The notes under the pieces were generated by a model. The model did no database searches. It was not told the DNA's origin and worked only from the letters and a program-made list of their open reading frames with translations. From Verrucomicrobia bacterium LW23 (GTDB lineage: Bacteria > Verrucomicrobiota > Verrucomicrobiia > Methylacidiphilales > UBA1321), in NCBI GenBank assembly GCA_003054695.1, contig QAZA01000045.1, forward strand, positions 62,001 to 126,000: 64,000 nucleotides of DNA. Direction: 5' to 3'. Shown piece after piece: positions 26,230 to 35,521 of the stretch. The position numbers were made by a program, and so were the translations under genes. Within the stretch, counting starts at the first letter, position 1. Each line of letters starts with the position of its first letter.

Positions 26230-29043
26230 ATGAGTACCGACCTGTCCAGAGAAGATATCCTTGAGTTGATCGAAGATCAGCCTTTGAACCCGGCTCCCTG
26301 GCGGCAGATGCTGGCCCTGAGCCACGGTCGCAAAGATTTTTTTCGGTCTAAAGCCATTTCGATTCTCATTGAGGGCCTGATGCGCCTGAGCAACTCCGGG
26401 CGTCCGGCGGACTCGCTGCTGAAGACGAGCGACGCCGCCATGCTGCTGCGCCTGCCCGTCGCGCGCGACATTATGCCCCTGCTGCGCGAGCTGGCCCGCT
26501 TCTTCCTTGTGGAAGTGGGCGACCCCCGCAGCGCCCAGCGCTTTTGCGAGCAGGTACTGGAAACGGGCATGCCCGACGAGGACTGCGAAGCCATGCTGCG
26601 CGAGTGCGAGCGCGAGCTGAATGGCGGGGGCGGCAGCACCGCCGCGCCTGCAACGGCTGCCAAGGCAGCCCCCGCACCCGGCCCCGGCAGGAGCCAGGGC
26701 CAGGGCCCGGGCGATAACGCGATGCAGCCCCGCACCCGCTCCTTCATCGCCCCCGCCGCCAAACCGCCGGCCGCCAGCCGCAGCCTGGCTCAGAACGCAG
26801 CCGACGCCCTGGCGCGCATGAAGCAGGCCGAGATGGAGCGCGATCCCGACTATGACCCGGTGGTGGCAGACAGCGCCTCCTCCTCCCCCTCCGCCACACC
26901 CGCCAAAGCGGCCGGCGCCCCGCTCTTCCCCCCCCTGCCCGGCAGCAGCCGCGGCGCCACGCCCGGCGACGTGCAGCGCCTGCCCAAAACCGGCGCTCCC
27001 TCGCCCACACCGCCCCCCCAGCGCAGGGCGGAGCACGCGGAAACGCCCGGACTCTCTGTCCTCCCCCGCAAGCCGGAGGCTGCCGGCACCGCCCCGGCGC
27101 GCCCCCGGGCGGAGGGCGACAAGTCGCCCACGCCCCCCACACCGCTTAAGCCGCCGAGCAAAACGCCCCGCGGCTCCGGCCCTCTGCCGCGCCGGCCCCA
27201 GTCGTCCAGGGACGCCGGCGGCGCCAGACCCGCCCCGCCCTCCATCAATTCCATCTGGAAGGCCAAGACGCAGTCCATGAGCGGGGATCTCCCCCCCGGC
27301 GAGATGCAGGAACCCGTGGCCCAGCCCGCGCTGGAGAGCCAGCCGACCGGCCGTGGCGAAAGCGATGCGGCCAGCCAGGGCATCGAGCAGCCCATCCATG
27401 TAACGGAGACCAGGCACTACAAGCCCAAAGTCTCCAAGCTTATCGTCAAAACCGGTAAGGTAAGCCTCATTGCCGCCATGGCCGCGGCGATGGAAGCCGA
27501 AGCGCAGGAAAAGGCCAGTCGCGACGACGATGATGAAGAGGAGGACGCCCCGCCCATCGGGCCCGGCTCCGCCGGCAGCGCCGACCGCCTGCGCACCCCC
27601 TCCACCCTGCCCGCACCCACCGAGGGCGGCAACAGCGCCCTGCAGGCCCACCAGGCCGCCTGGCGCGCCGCCAAGGAGGCCAACCACCGCTCCGGCCACA
27701 CCCGCCCCATTGAGGCGCCCCGCCGCAAGCCCGTCGCCGGCGGCCTCGTGCCCCCCGGCAACGCCGCGGAGTCCCCAAAAGCCGCCGGCAACCCCGCCGA
27801 ACTGCTGGAACGCGCCATGACGGCCCTGGCCGACGGCAACAGCGACGCCGCCGAAAAGCTGGGCCGCGAAGCCGGCGAGCTTAAGCCCGACGGCGCCCAG
27901 GCGTTCGAGTTCTGGACCAACCTCGGCCACCTCCACTTTCAGGCCGGCCGCCCCTTCAAAGCCGCCGTTGCCTACCGCGAAGCCATGCGCTACGGCGGCG
28001 ACACCATGCCCGCCTGGTTCAACATGGCCCTGGCCCTGCAGCAAACCGGCAAGCTGGAGGAGGCGCTGCACCACTACCTGCGCGCCGACGCCCTGGAAAA
28101 AGATCACCCCAAAGTGTGGTGCAACCTCGGCGCCCTCTACTTCCAGCTCGATCGCTTCGACGACTCCGAAATGGCCCTGCGCAAGGTCGTCGCCATCCAG
28201 CCCAACTACGCCCGCGCCTGGGACAACCTCGGCGCCGCCCTGGCCGCCCAGGACAAACTGGTGGAAGCCGCCTACGCATGCGAAAAAGCAGTCGAGTTCC
28301 AGCGCGAATTCCCCGAAGCCTGGTTCCGCCTCGGCGTCATCTACTTCCAGCACGACGACCTCACCGCCGCGGAAGGCGCCTTCCTGCACGCCCGCAACCT
28401 CCTCGGCTTCGCCTCCTACACCAACAGCTACCTCGCCATGATCCACGCCCGCCAGGGCAAAGTGGAGCAGGCCGAGGCCGACATCAACGCCGCGCTGGAG
28501 ACCGATACCGAGTGCGACCTGCTGTGGATGGCCTGGAGCGAACTGGCCCAGATGTACCTCAACATCAGCGAGTTCGAACGCGCCGCCGCCGCCTACGAGC
28601 GCGTCGTGCACATCCGCCCGGAGGAGTTCGACATCTGGTTCAACCTCGGCCTGGCCCATGAGCACCGCGGCGCCTGGATGGAATCGCTGATTGCCTACCA
28701 GACGGCCTCTCAAATTCGCGACAACTCCACCATCGTCTGGCAAAAGCTCGCGCAAATCTCCACCATGATGGACGACCACGCCGGCTCCGTCTCCGCCCTG
28801 CACAAAGTGCTGGAGCTGCAACCCGAGGACAGCGACCGCTGGCACGACCTGGGCCTGGCCTACGCCCGGTGCGATATGCTCGAAGACAGCGAACAAGCCT
28901 TCATCCACGCCGACCAACTGCGGCGCCAGCAGGACCTGCAAATCGCCAACCTGCCCCGCGCCCTCGAAGTAGCCCGCCGCCTGGCCAACAACCCCGCCGA
29001 CGACGAATCCGCCACCTCCCTCCCCCGCGGCGCCGCCGCGTAA
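26230..29043 (+). CDS. Large TPR-repeat protein with disordered middle
   Basis: A 937-residue protein in three parts. Residues 1-130 are helical and start MSTDLSREDILELIEDQPLN. Residues about 135-500 are low-complexity, rich in Pro, Ala, Arg and Ser, and probably disordered. Residues about 515-900 hold about eleven tetratricopeptide repeats with the W-LG-Y-A-A-P pattern (for example AWFNMALALQQTGKLEEALHHYLRADAL). No signal peptide or enzyme motif is visible. It probably acts as a cytosolic scaffold. The start at 26230 is the first ATG in frame. Confidence 0.85.
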   Translation: MSTDLSREDILELIEDQPLNPAPWRQMLALSHGRKDFFRSKAISILIEGLMRLSNSGRPADSLLKTSDAAMLLRLPVARDIMPLLRELARFFLVEVGDPRSAQRFCEQVLETGMPDEDCEAMLRECERELNGGGGSTAAPATAAKAAPAPGPGRSQGQGPGDNAMQPRTRSFIAPAAKPPAASRSLAQNAADALARMKQAEMERDPDYDPVVADSASSSPSATPAKAAGAPLFPPLPGSSRGATPGDVQRLPKTGAPSPTPPPQRRAEHAETPGLSVLPRKPEAAGTAPARPRAEGDKSPTPPTPLKPPSKTPRGSGPLPRRPQSSRDAGGARPAPPSINSIWKAKTQSMSGDLPPGEMQEPVAQPALESQPTGRGESDAASQGIEQPIHVTETRHYKPKVSKLIVKTGKVSLIAAMAAAMEAEAQEKASRDDDDEEEDAPPIGPGSAGSADRLRTPSTLPAPTEGGNSALQAHQAAWRAAKEANHRSGHTRPIEAPRRKPVAGGLVPPGNAAESPKAAGNPAELLERAMTALADGNSDAAEKLGREAGELKPDGAQAFEFWTNLGHLHFQAGRPFKAAVAYREAMRYGGDTMPAWFNMALALQQTGKLEEALHHYLRADALEKDHPKVWCNLGALYFQLDRFDDSEMALRKVVAIQPNYARAWDNLGAALAAQDKLVEAAYACEKAVEFQREFPEAWFRLGVIYFQHDDLTAAEGAFLHARNLLGFASYTNSYLAMIHARQGKVEQAEADINAALETDTECDLLWMAWSELAQMYLNISEFERAAAAYERVVHIRPEEFDIWFNLGLAHEHRGAWMESLIAYQTASQIRDNSTIVWQKLAQISTMMDDHAGSVSALHKVLELQPEDSDRWHDLGLAYARCDMLEDSEQAFIHADQLRRQQDLQIANLPRALEVARRLANNPADDESATSLPRGAAA

Positions 29044-29087
29044 GGGGGAGCGAGGAGCGGGCCGAGGTGCGCAAGGGAGTAACGGGA

Positions 29088-29519
29088 ATGACGACAGGCA
29101 CACGCAGCACCAGCACATCCTCTTCTCCTGAGCCGCCATCCGGGGAAGCCTTCCCGGAGCACGCAGCCCGCACTCCCGCACGGCGAGCGTCCCCGATCGC
29201 CACCACCGCGGCGATCCTCGGCGCCCTGCTGCTGCTTTACCCGCTGAGCCTCCCCCTGGCCGTCCATCTGTTCGGGTCCATATCTCCGGAGCAATACAAC
29301 CACGCGAGCGGAGGCTCGGGCTATTTGTGTGTGGTAAGCCGTACTTACCAACGCATGCCAGGATTCCAAATCCGAATCGACACAGCGCCACACTGGGTAA
29401 GAACCGCCTACACCCCTTTGCTCACACTATGCGAACTTAACCCGCGTTGCCGCGACATCTTGCACAGTTGGAACCAACTCTGGCACGTCGATATTTACCA
29501 CGTCCCGGCCCGCGGATAA
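29088..29519 (+). CDS. Hypothetical single-span membrane protein
   Basis: A 143-residue protein with a Ser/Thr/Pro-rich N-terminus, one membrane helix (about 37-60, TTAAILGALLLLYPLSLPLAV) and a C-terminal outer domain of about 80 residues with three cysteines (in YLCVV, TLCEL and PRCRD). It starts 45 bp after the TPR gene with GGAG nearby, so it may be co-transcribed. A terminator follows at 29544. Family not recognised. Confidence 0.6.
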   Translation: MTTGTRSTSTSSSPEPPSGEAFPEHAARTPARRASPIATTAAILGALLLLYPLSLPLAVHLFGSISPEQYNHASGGSGYLCVVSRTYQRMPGFQIRIDTAPHWVRTAYTPLLTLCELNPRCRDILHSWNQLWHVDIYHVPARG

Positions 29520-29543
29520 ACGAGGCGCTTAAAATTTTGCGCA

Positions 29544-29570
29544 AAAAAACGCGCCCCACGCGTTTTTTCC
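29544..29570 (+). terminator. Rho-independent terminator
   Basis: A perfect 10-bp stem AAAAAACGCG / CGCGTTTTTT around a 5-nt loop (CCCCA), ending in six T. It lies 24 bp after the hypothetical membrane protein stop codon and just before the tRNA promoter. The symmetric A and T tracts mean it could act on both strands. Confidence 0.85.
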
Positions 29571-29571
29571 C

Positions 29572-29600
29572 TAGACAATGCTAGCGGATTCCGCTTAGCT
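29572..29600 (+). promoter_or_regulatory. Probable promoter of tRNA-His
   Basis: A -35-like TAGACA (29572-29577) and a -10-like TTAGCT (29595-29600) are spaced 17 nt, placing initiation a few bases before the tRNA at 29614. Match to consensus is moderate; the position between terminator and tRNA is the main support. Confidence 0.45.
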
Positions 29601-29613
29601 AACTGGTCCTGAT

Positions 29614-29689
29614 GGCGGCCGTAGCTCAATGGTAGAGCTCCAGATTGTGATTCTGGCTGTTGCGGGTTCGAGCCCCGTCGGTCGCCCCA
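29614..29689 (+). tRNA. tRNA-His (GTG anticodon)
   Basis: The cloverleaf folds fully: acceptor stem GCGGCCG with CGGTCGC, D-arm TAGCTCAATGGTAGAGCT, anticodon stem-loop CCAGATTGTGATTCTGG with anticodon GTG, and T-arm GCGGGTTCGAGCCCCGT. An extra G at position -1 (29614) faces C73, the identity element of tRNA-His. The 3' CCA is encoded (29687-29689). Confidence 0.96.
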
Positions 29690-29766
29690 TCTTCTTTCAG
29701 AGGGAGATCCGGCCCCTCATCAGTCGCAGGAAGTGTTTGCATTACGCCTGCAATTGCACGCAGCAT

Positions 29767-29814
29767 AAACGCGCGCCTGACCGGACTTAGGCTCCGGATC
29801 GGGCGCGCGTTTTG
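29767..29814 (+). terminator. Terminator downstream of tRNA-His
   Basis: A strong stem pairs AAACGCGCGCC with GGGCGCGCGTTT, extended by CCGG/CCGG, and is followed by TTTTGCTTT. It lies about 80 bp after the tRNA. Confidence 0.75.
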
Positions 29815-29960
29815 CTTTATCGTTGCAGATGTTTTATTTCATCTTCGCGCGGTAACGCGATGTTGTTTGGGGATAGAGGGTTAAGGATGGAATGGGAGTT
29901 GAGGTTACGTTTGATGATGGGGTTGGATGGGTGCGGACAAAGGGTGCGGGCCTGCCGGGC

Positions 29961-30164
29961 TTATTTGTTCTCGGCGGGCTTGTCCACTTCGCGGGTCGTC
30001 GTTATTTCGGAGGACTTCATGTACTCCTTGGCTTCGACGGCTGCTTTATCCAGCGTATTGCTCAGGCGCCGAGTCCCTTCGGTGGAAATCTGGCCGTTGC
30101 CGACGTAGTAGCCGCCGAGGAAACCCATCATCAGACACAATAGTGAAGCAAGTAAGGTTCTCAT
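29961..30164 (-). CDS. Small exported or anchored protein
   Basis: A 67-residue protein from the ATG at 30164: a hydrophobic N-terminus (MRTLLASLLCLMMGFLGGYYVG) then about 45 charged residues (many Glu, Lys and Thr) ending VDKPAENK. It could be a signal-anchored periplasmic peptide. C10 is not followed by a normal lipobox residue pattern. The frame continues upstream into the amidase remnant, but the ATG at 30164 begins the new hydrophobic segment. Function unknown. Confidence 0.55.
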   Translation of the reverse strand: MRTLLASLLCLMMGFLGGYYVGNGQISTEGTRRLSNTLDKAAVEAKEYMKSSEITTTREVDKPAENK

Positions 30165-30249
30165 GCCACTAATATAGCACAGGATTAAGAATTGCAACCG
30201 GGGCCGGGAAAGGACGGGGCGGGAGAACGGCACGAAGGCGAAGGGCGTG

Positions 30250-30455
30250 GGCGAGTGAGCTGAGATGAAGCCGTTGCCCTGCCTTAGCAAAAGAGCAAGA
30301 ACAACTTCCGCGTCAATCACAGCGCTCTCCCGTTGCACACCGATTGTACGCGTGTAGTGCACGCGGAATCCCATCTTTTTGAGCAGCGGCCCCAGGCGCA
30401 GCGCCACGTCCAGCGTGCAATCCTTCTCGGCAATGCGCTGCCCGGAGATGCCTCC
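30250..30455 (-). pseudogene. Remnant of an N-acetylmuramoyl-L-alanine amidase (Amidase_3)
   Basis: On the minus strand the frame reads [14 protein letters not shown] (30461-30420), then [20 protein letters not shown] and TR. This matches the central block of zinc amidases of the AmiC type (EKD-x-x-L-D-x-A-L-R-L ... G-F-x-V-x-x-T-R). A degraded FISAHS (normally FISIHAN) follows near 30252-30269. A TGA at 30465-30467 interrupts the frame just upstream, no start or zinc-binding N-terminus remains, and the C-terminal domain is missing. It is therefore a decayed fragment rather than a gene. Confidence 0.6.
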
Positions 30456-30506
30456 GCGGTTAACTCAATCCCCGGTCCCTGGGACTGGGAAGGGAAGGGG
30501 AGTTTA

Positions 30507-30533
30507 ACCACGGATTGCACCGATTACACGGAT
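30507..30533. repeat. Three 9-nt units (ACCACGGAT type)
   Basis: The phased words ACCACGGAT, TGCACCGAT and TACACGGAT, preceded by TTTA, form a short tandem with 9-nt period. The element lies in the 567-bp gap (30165-30731) upstream of the acetolactate synthase gene; apart from this and the amidase remnant, nothing else was recognised there. Confidence 0.6.
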
Positions 30534-30731
30534 GGGGAAGGAGCGGGGATGCGCGATACAAGTGCCAGTGCCCCCGGCTGCAACCTCTCGTTTACCCGGT
30601 TTCCCTCCTGCCCTGCATTTTGCGATTGCCATTGGCCGTGGTTTCCGGCAAAATGGCAAAGACCATCTATTCTCTGCGCCCGATACACGGGCACGTGTGG
30701 TCCTTTGTTATCAGCAAATCAGTCCCTGTTT

Positions 30732-32558
30732 ATGAGCTCTACACCTTCCTCCACGGATGCTGGCCTCGGCACGTCCGCTTCGGCTCCCGCCCCTGCAATT
30801 GCAGCGGCGACGGTAGCCGCAGCCTCGACGACTGCGCGCGGACAACTCGGCCCCAAAATGCGCGGCTCCGATATCCTCGTAGCCGCTTTGGAGCGCGAGG
30901 GTGTAGACACGATTTTTGCTTACCCGGGCGGCGCCAGCCAGTACCTGCACCAGTCGCTGACGCACAGCAAGGTCATTCGCACCATCCTGCCCCGGCATGA
31001 GCAGGGCGGCGTGTTTATGGCGGCGGGCTATGCGCGCGCGTCGGGCAAAGTGGGCGTGTGTATGGCTACCTCCGGCCCCGGCGCTACGAACCTTGTCACC
31101 GGCATTGCGGACGCGTTTATGGACAGCATCCCGCTGGTGGCCATTACCGGCCAGGTGCCGCAGGCGATGATTGGCAAGGGCGCGTTTCAGGAGACCGACT
31201 TTTTCGGCCTTACGCTGCCCATCGTCAAGCACAGCTACCTGGTGCTGGACGTGAACGACCTGCCGCGCATCGTTAAAGAGGCGTTCCACATCGCCAGCAC
31301 CGGCCGCCCTGGCCCCGTGCTTATCGACATCCCCAAGGATGTGCAGATGGCCGAGACGCAGCCCCGCTGGGGCGAGGAGATCAGCCTGCGCGGCTACAAT
31401 CCGTACAAAAAGGCGGACGACGTTGCCCTGCACGAGATCCTGGGCCTTATTGAGAAGAGCGAGAAGCCCGTGCTGTACGTGGGCGGCGGCATCATCTCCT
31501 CCGGCGCGGCTGCCGAGCTGAAGGAGTTTGCGGAGCTGACGAATATTTTCGTCTGCACCACGCTGATGGGTATCGGCTGCTTCCCGGAGAACCACGATCT
31601 CTCGCTGAAGTGGCTGGGCATGCACGGCAGCGCCTATGCGAACTTTGCGGTGAGCCAGGCCGACCTGCTGCTGGCCTTTGGCGTGCGCTTTGACGACCGC
31701 GTGACCGGTAAGGTGAGCGAGTTTGCGAAGCGTGGCACCATTGTGCACATCGACATCGACTTTTCCGAGTTCAACAAGAACAAGGACGTGCACCTGCCGA
31801 TTGAGAGCGACATCAAGTACGCCCTCGGCCGCCTTAATGAGATCATCAAGAGCCAGCGCCGCAGCGCCAAGGCTTTTGCCCCGTGGCGCAAGCAGGTGGA
31901 GGAGTGGCGCACAGCGCATCCGTTCAAGTACATCGACTACCCGGACGCGATCGCGCCGCAAAAGGTGATTCAAAAGCTGTGCGAGCTGAGCAAGGGCGAG
32001 TGCATTGTGACGACCGGCGTGGGCCAGCACCAGATGTGGGCCGGACAGTTCTACACCTACAGCAAGCCGCGCACCTTCCTTACCAGCGCCGGCCTGGGGG
32101 CCATGGGCTTTGGCTACCCCACCGCGCTGGGCGCGCAGGTGGCCAAGCCGAGCGTGAAGGTGGTGGATATCGACGGCGACGGCTCGTTTTTGATGAACGT
32201 GCAGGAACTGGCGACCGCGCGCGTGGAGAACATCCCCGCCAAGGTCATCATCCTCAACAACCAGCACCTGGGCATGGTAGTGCAGTGGGAGGATCGCTTC
32301 TTCCAGAGCAACCGCGGCCATACCTACCTGGGTATCCCCGGCGAGCGCGAGAAGATCTACCCGGACTACGTGCAGATCTGCAAAGGCTTCGACATCCCCG
32401 CCGAGCGTGTGCTGCGTAACGAGGACCTGATCCCCGCGCTGGAGCGCCTGCTGAACAGCGAGGGCCCCTACGTCCTGGACGTGGCCGTGCCCTACACCGA
32501 GCACGTGCTGCCGATGATCCCCGCCGGCAAGACGGTGGATGATATCATTCTGGAGTAG
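30732..32558 (+). CDS. ilvB: Acetolactate synthase large subunit
   Basis: A 608-residue ThDP enzyme joining two pyruvates, or pyruvate and 2-oxobutyrate, at the first step of branched-chain amino acid synthesis. The N-terminal domain starts [27 protein letters not shown]; the catalytic glutamate is in RHEQGG. The ThDP/Mg site begins at D481 in [14 protein letters not shown] and ends in the NNQ of [13 protein letters not shown]. The start at 30732 gives a Ser/Ala/Thr-rich 40-residue leader before the fold. The regulatory subunit gene ilvN is not adjacent. Confidence 0.93.
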   Translation: MSSTPSSTDAGLGTSASAPAPAIAAATVAAASTTARGQLGPKMRGSDILVAALEREGVDTIFAYPGGASQYLHQSLTHSKVIRTILPRHEQGGVFMAAGYARASGKVGVCMATSGPGATNLVTGIADAFMDSIPLVAITGQVPQAMIGKGAFQETDFFGLTLPIVKHSYLVLDVNDLPRIVKEAFHIASTGRPGPVLIDIPKDVQMAETQPRWGEEISLRGYNPYKKADDVALHEILGLIEKSEKPVLYVGGGIISSGAAAELKEFAELTNIFVCTTLMGIGCFPENHDLSLKWLGMHGSAYANFAVSQADLLLAFGVRFDDRVTGKVSEFAKRGTIVHIDIDFSEFNKNKDVHLPIESDIKYALGRLNEIIKSQRRSAKAFAPWRKQVEEWRTAHPFKYIDYPDAIAPQKVIQKLCELSKGECIVTTGVGQHQMWAGQFYTYSKPRTFLTSAGLGAMGFGYPTALGAQVAKPSVKVVDIDGDGSFLMNVQELATARVENIPAKVIILNNQHLGMVVQWEDRFFQSNRGHTYLGIPGEREKIYPDYVQICKGFDIPAERVLRNEDLIPALERLLNSEGPYVLDVAVPYTEHVLPMIPAGKTVDDIILE

Positions 32559-32648
32559 GCGTACCGGGCGGCGCTGGCGTTCCGGGCGCAGGGGCCGCGG
32601 GCGCCCTGGGAGGTACGGTAACCTGCCGCAACGCAACGCGCACTTCCC

Positions 32649-33551
32649 ATGCCATACTCTGCGCCGCCACCTCCTGCTGCCGGGCCTGCGCCGCCCGGCC
32701 TGTTTGCGGGAGGGCCTGCGCAGCGGTATGCGCCCTGGTTCCTCACGCCGTGCGTATGGCTGGAGATGCGGCGTTGCGGGCGGTCCGGCCTGTTTGTGCT
32801 GGCCTTTGTGGCGGCGCTTGCTGTGGGGTTGTGGGCGGCGGAATCCGGACTGTACTCCAGAAAGCTGGCGGTTTCGGGCGCCCTGGGCCACAACATTACG
32901 CTGGACCACCTGATGAAGCATTACCTGCTGGCGCGCTTTACCATGTGGCATGCCCTGGCCATGGTAATGGCGCTGGTGCCCCTGCAGGCTTTCTGGGACA
33001 TCTGCGACGAAATGCGGCAGAATCGGCAGGAACTCCTGTCCATGACGTACGTTACGCCGCTGGAAACCGTAAAGGGCAAGTGGATGGTGTACGTGATGGA
33101 GTTGATGATCATCGCCTCCATCTTGTTTCCCCTGTGCATCTGCCAGTACTTTGTGGCGGGCAATTTGCTGGGGTGCGCCAGCCTGCTTGTGCTCACCTTA
33201 ACGGCGATCAACACCACCGCCATTGCCATGGTGCTGCCGACGGTGCGGGAGAGGGAGGGCGTTGCACGCACCATTTTTCTTTTCGGCGCTATCGCAGGCA
33301 TTGCCATCATCAGCATCAACTCGTTTATTGTGGCGGGAAGGGAAGCGCTGGTCTCGGTTCTCATCACCAACCTGGTGCTGGCCATCATCGTTAACGCGGC
33401 GTGTATGTATGCAGTCGCCCACACCCTTGGCAGGGACGGCCTCCTCGACCATAACGGCAAGCGTCGCATGGCAGCGCCGCCAACCGCTTCGCAAACAGCC
33501 TCGCCCGAGCCACCATCTGGAGCCGGGAAGCAACCTGTGCCTGCGCCATGA
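32649..33551 (+). CDS. Polytopic membrane protein, ABC-2-permease-like (paralogue 1)
   Basis: A 300-residue protein with a Pro-rich N-terminus and six hydrophobic segments (about 46-64, 98-115, 148-168, 172-195, 205-228, 235-258). The cytosolic loop DICDEMRQNRQELLSMTYVTPLETVKGKW resembles the E-x-R-x-x-x-T-L-x-x-L-L-x-[ST]-P region of ABC-2 type permeases. It is clearly related to the next gene (32% or so by eye over the core), and the two overlap by 4 nt. No ATPase gene is adjacent. A Pro/Ser tail ends the protein. Confidence 0.7.
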   Translation: MPYSAPPPPAAGPAPPGLFAGGPAQRYAPWFLTPCVWLEMRRCGRSGLFVLAFVAALAVGLWAAESGLYSRKLAVSGALGHNITLDHLMKHYLLARFTMWHALAMVMALVPLQAFWDICDEMRQNRQELLSMTYVTPLETVKGKWMVYVMELMIIASILFPLCICQYFVAGNLLGCASLLVLTLTAINTTAIAMVLPTVREREGVARTIFLFGAIAGIAIISINSFIVAGREALVSVLITNLVLAIIVNAACMYAVAHTLGRDGLLDHNGKRRMAAPPTASQTASPEPPSGAGKQPVPAP

Positions 33552-34414
33552 ACGCGAACTCCAACTCCCACGACGGGGCCGCCGCCAGGCGCCGCATCGC
33601 CGCGAGAGACACCGCCATGTCCACAGCACTGCGCATGGCAACGGCGGGCGACGCGGAGCTGGAGCGCCCGCCTTACCGCGTCAACCCGTGCGTGGGGCTG
33701 GAGATGTGTCGGTGCGTGCGGTCCGGCTTTTTTGTGGCGGCCATGTTGGCCATGCTGGCGGTGGGGGTGGGCGCGGTTTATGTCGCGCTTTATCCCGCGG
33801 CGCGGCTGACAATCGCGCTGGGCGGCCCTGCGATGCACTGGTTCTGGCCGGCTACCCTGGCTATCCTGATGGTGCTGCCTGTTCAGGCTTTTATGGATAT
33901 CCGCGAAGAAATGGTGGGCGGGCGCATGGAGCTGCTGGGGATGACGAAGCTGGACACGCACGACGCAGCCATCGGCAAGTGGACGGCCCTTGCCCTGGAG
34001 GTGGCCATGCTCTGCGGCGTGCTGATGCCCTGCCTCTGCATGTTCTACTACCTGACCGGCGTGGTGACAACGCCGCTGGGCCTCCTGGTCGCCATGTTTC
34101 TGTGGACCATCACCGCCAACGCAGGCGCCATGGTGCTGGCCACGTGCCGCCATGTGGAGGAATATGTGGCCACAGTCGGCCCGTCCGTCATTCTGCTGTT
34201 TTTTGCCTTTGCGGTTACAACGTCGCCCGCGTTCTCGCTGGGGCAGGTGATTGTGGCCAGCGGGGTCCTGGGCTTTCTCTATGTGTGTTATGCCCTTAAC
34301 GCAGCCGCCGCCGGCCTTGCCGGCAAGTCCGTGCTGGCGGAGACACCCGTCCCGGATGCCTCCCGCGCCCCGGCACACAACGCCGCTCTTGCGAAGGAGA
34401 TCGGTTCCCGCTAA
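33548..34414 (+). CDS. Polytopic membrane protein, ABC-2-permease-like (paralogue 2)
   Basis: A 288-residue protein overlapping the previous gene by ATGA, so translation is coupled. Shared blocks with paralogue 1 include NPCVGLEMCRCVRSGFFV (versus TPCVWLEMRRCGRSGLFV) and REEMVGGRMELLGMTKLDTH before GKW. Six hydrophobic segments are seen. The pair may form a heterodimeric membrane unit (inference). The first 60 residues are variable; an internal start at 33617 is possible. Confidence 0.7.
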   Translation: MNANSNSHDGAAARRRIAARDTAMSTALRMATAGDAELERPPYRVNPCVGLEMCRCVRSGFFVAAMLAMLAVGVGAVYVALYPAARLTIALGGPAMHWFWPATLAILMVLPVQAFMDIREEMVGGRMELLGMTKLDTHDAAIGKWTALALEVAMLCGVLMPCLCMFYYLTGVVTTPLGLLVAMFLWTITANAGAMVLATCRHVEEYVATVGPSVILLFFAFAVTTSPAFSLGQVIVASGVLGFLYVCYALNAAAAGLAGKSVLAETPVPDASRAPAHNAALAKEIGSR

Positions 34415-34429
34415 GGTTTTGGCCCTCGC

Positions 34430-35404
34430 ATGAATATTCTTGTTACCGGCGCGGCCGGGTTTATTGGCTCGCACCTGGCGGAGCGGCTGGCCGGGCTGGG
34501 TCATCAGGTCACCGGCATCGACTGCTTTACGGACTACTACTCGCGCCCGCTAAAGGAGGCCAACACCGAGCGCTTTGCGGAGCTGGGCGTGCGGCTGATC
34601 GAGGGCGACCTGGCCGAGATGGATCTGCAGCCCCTGGCGGCGGAGACGGAAGCGGTGTTTCATCTGGCCGCGCAGCCGGGCATCTCGGCCACCACCACGT
34701 TCGAGACCTACCTGCGCAACAATATCATCTCCACGCAGCGGCTGCTGGACGCGGCGCGCAAGGCGGGCGGCGGCAAGGCGCAAGGCGGTCCGCTGGATCT
34801 GTTTGTGAATATAGCCACCTCCAGCGTGTACGGCTTTGATGCCTCCGCGCCGGAGACGGCGGAGCCCCGGCCGGCCAGTCACTACGGCGTTACCAAGCTG
34901 GCGGCGGAGCAGCTGGCCATGGCGCAGCATCGCGATGGCGGGCTGCCGGTGTGCTCGGCGCGCCTGTTCAGCGTCTACGGCCCGCGGGAGAGGCCGGAGA
35001 AGCTGTACCCACGCCTCATCCACAGCATCCTTACCGGTGGCGAGTTCCCCATGTTTGAGGGCAGCGAGGCGCACGAGCGCAGCTTTACGTTTGTGGAGGA
35101 CATCGTCGACGGCCTCGTTTCCATCCTGCAGCACATCCCCCAGGCCAACGGGCAGATCTTCAACATCGGCACCGAAGCCACCATGACGACCGGCCAGGGC
35201 ATTGCGGTTGTGGAGGAAATCATGGGCAAAAAAGCGCGCCTGAAACGCGTGCCCCGCCGCCCGGGCGACCAGCTCAAAACCCACGCGCAAATCGCCAAAG
35301 CCCGCAGCCTCCTCGGCTACAACCCCACCACCACGGTGCGCGTCGGCATGGAGAAGGAAGTGGCCTGGTACGAGAAGAGCATCTTTGCCAAAGGCATCGG
35401 CTAG
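34430..35404 (+). CDS. NAD-dependent epimerase/dehydratase (nucleotide-sugar type)
   Basis: A 324-residue short-chain dehydrogenase of the extended family. The Rossmann motif is GAAGFIG (7-13), with DCFTDYYS as the loop after beta-2. The catalytic set is SSVYG and YGVTK. The DYY motif after IDCF is typical of UDP-glucuronate/UDP-galactose 4-epimerases that feed capsule or LPS synthesis. It starts 15 bp after the second membrane protein, so the three genes 32649-35404 may be co-transcribed. Confidence 0.87.
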   Translation: MNILVTGAAGFIGSHLAERLAGLGHQVTGIDCFTDYYSRPLKEANTERFAELGVRLIEGDLAEMDLQPLAAETEAVFHLAAQPGISATTTFETYLRNNIISTQRLLDAARKAGGGKAQGGPLDLFVNIATSSVYGFDASAPETAEPRPASHYGVTKLAAEQLAMAQHRDGGLPVCSARLFSVYGPRERPEKLYPRLIHSILTGGEFPMFEGSEAHERSFTFVEDIVDGLVSILQHIPQANGQIFNIGTEATMTTGQGIAVVEEIMGKKARLKRVPRRPGDQLKTHAQIAKARSLLGYNPTTTVRVGMEKEVAWYEKSIFAKGIG

Positions 35405-35521
35405 TACGCAATGAGGGATGTTGCCAGCGAGGCTGTTTTACCGGTTTATATTTTGATACACCTGAACTAAAGCTGCTCTGAGACCACTGCGCCAGACCCA
35501 GTCACACAGTGCGAATCGCGC

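Noticed and set aside
26140-29391. Minus-strand frame opposite the TPR gene
   Set aside because: Shadow frame; the TPR repeats are on the plus strand.
30333-30731. Upstream extension of acetolactate synthase
   Set aside because: It contains a phased repeat and the amidase remnant on the other strand and has no resemblance to IlvB; the ATG at 30732 is used.
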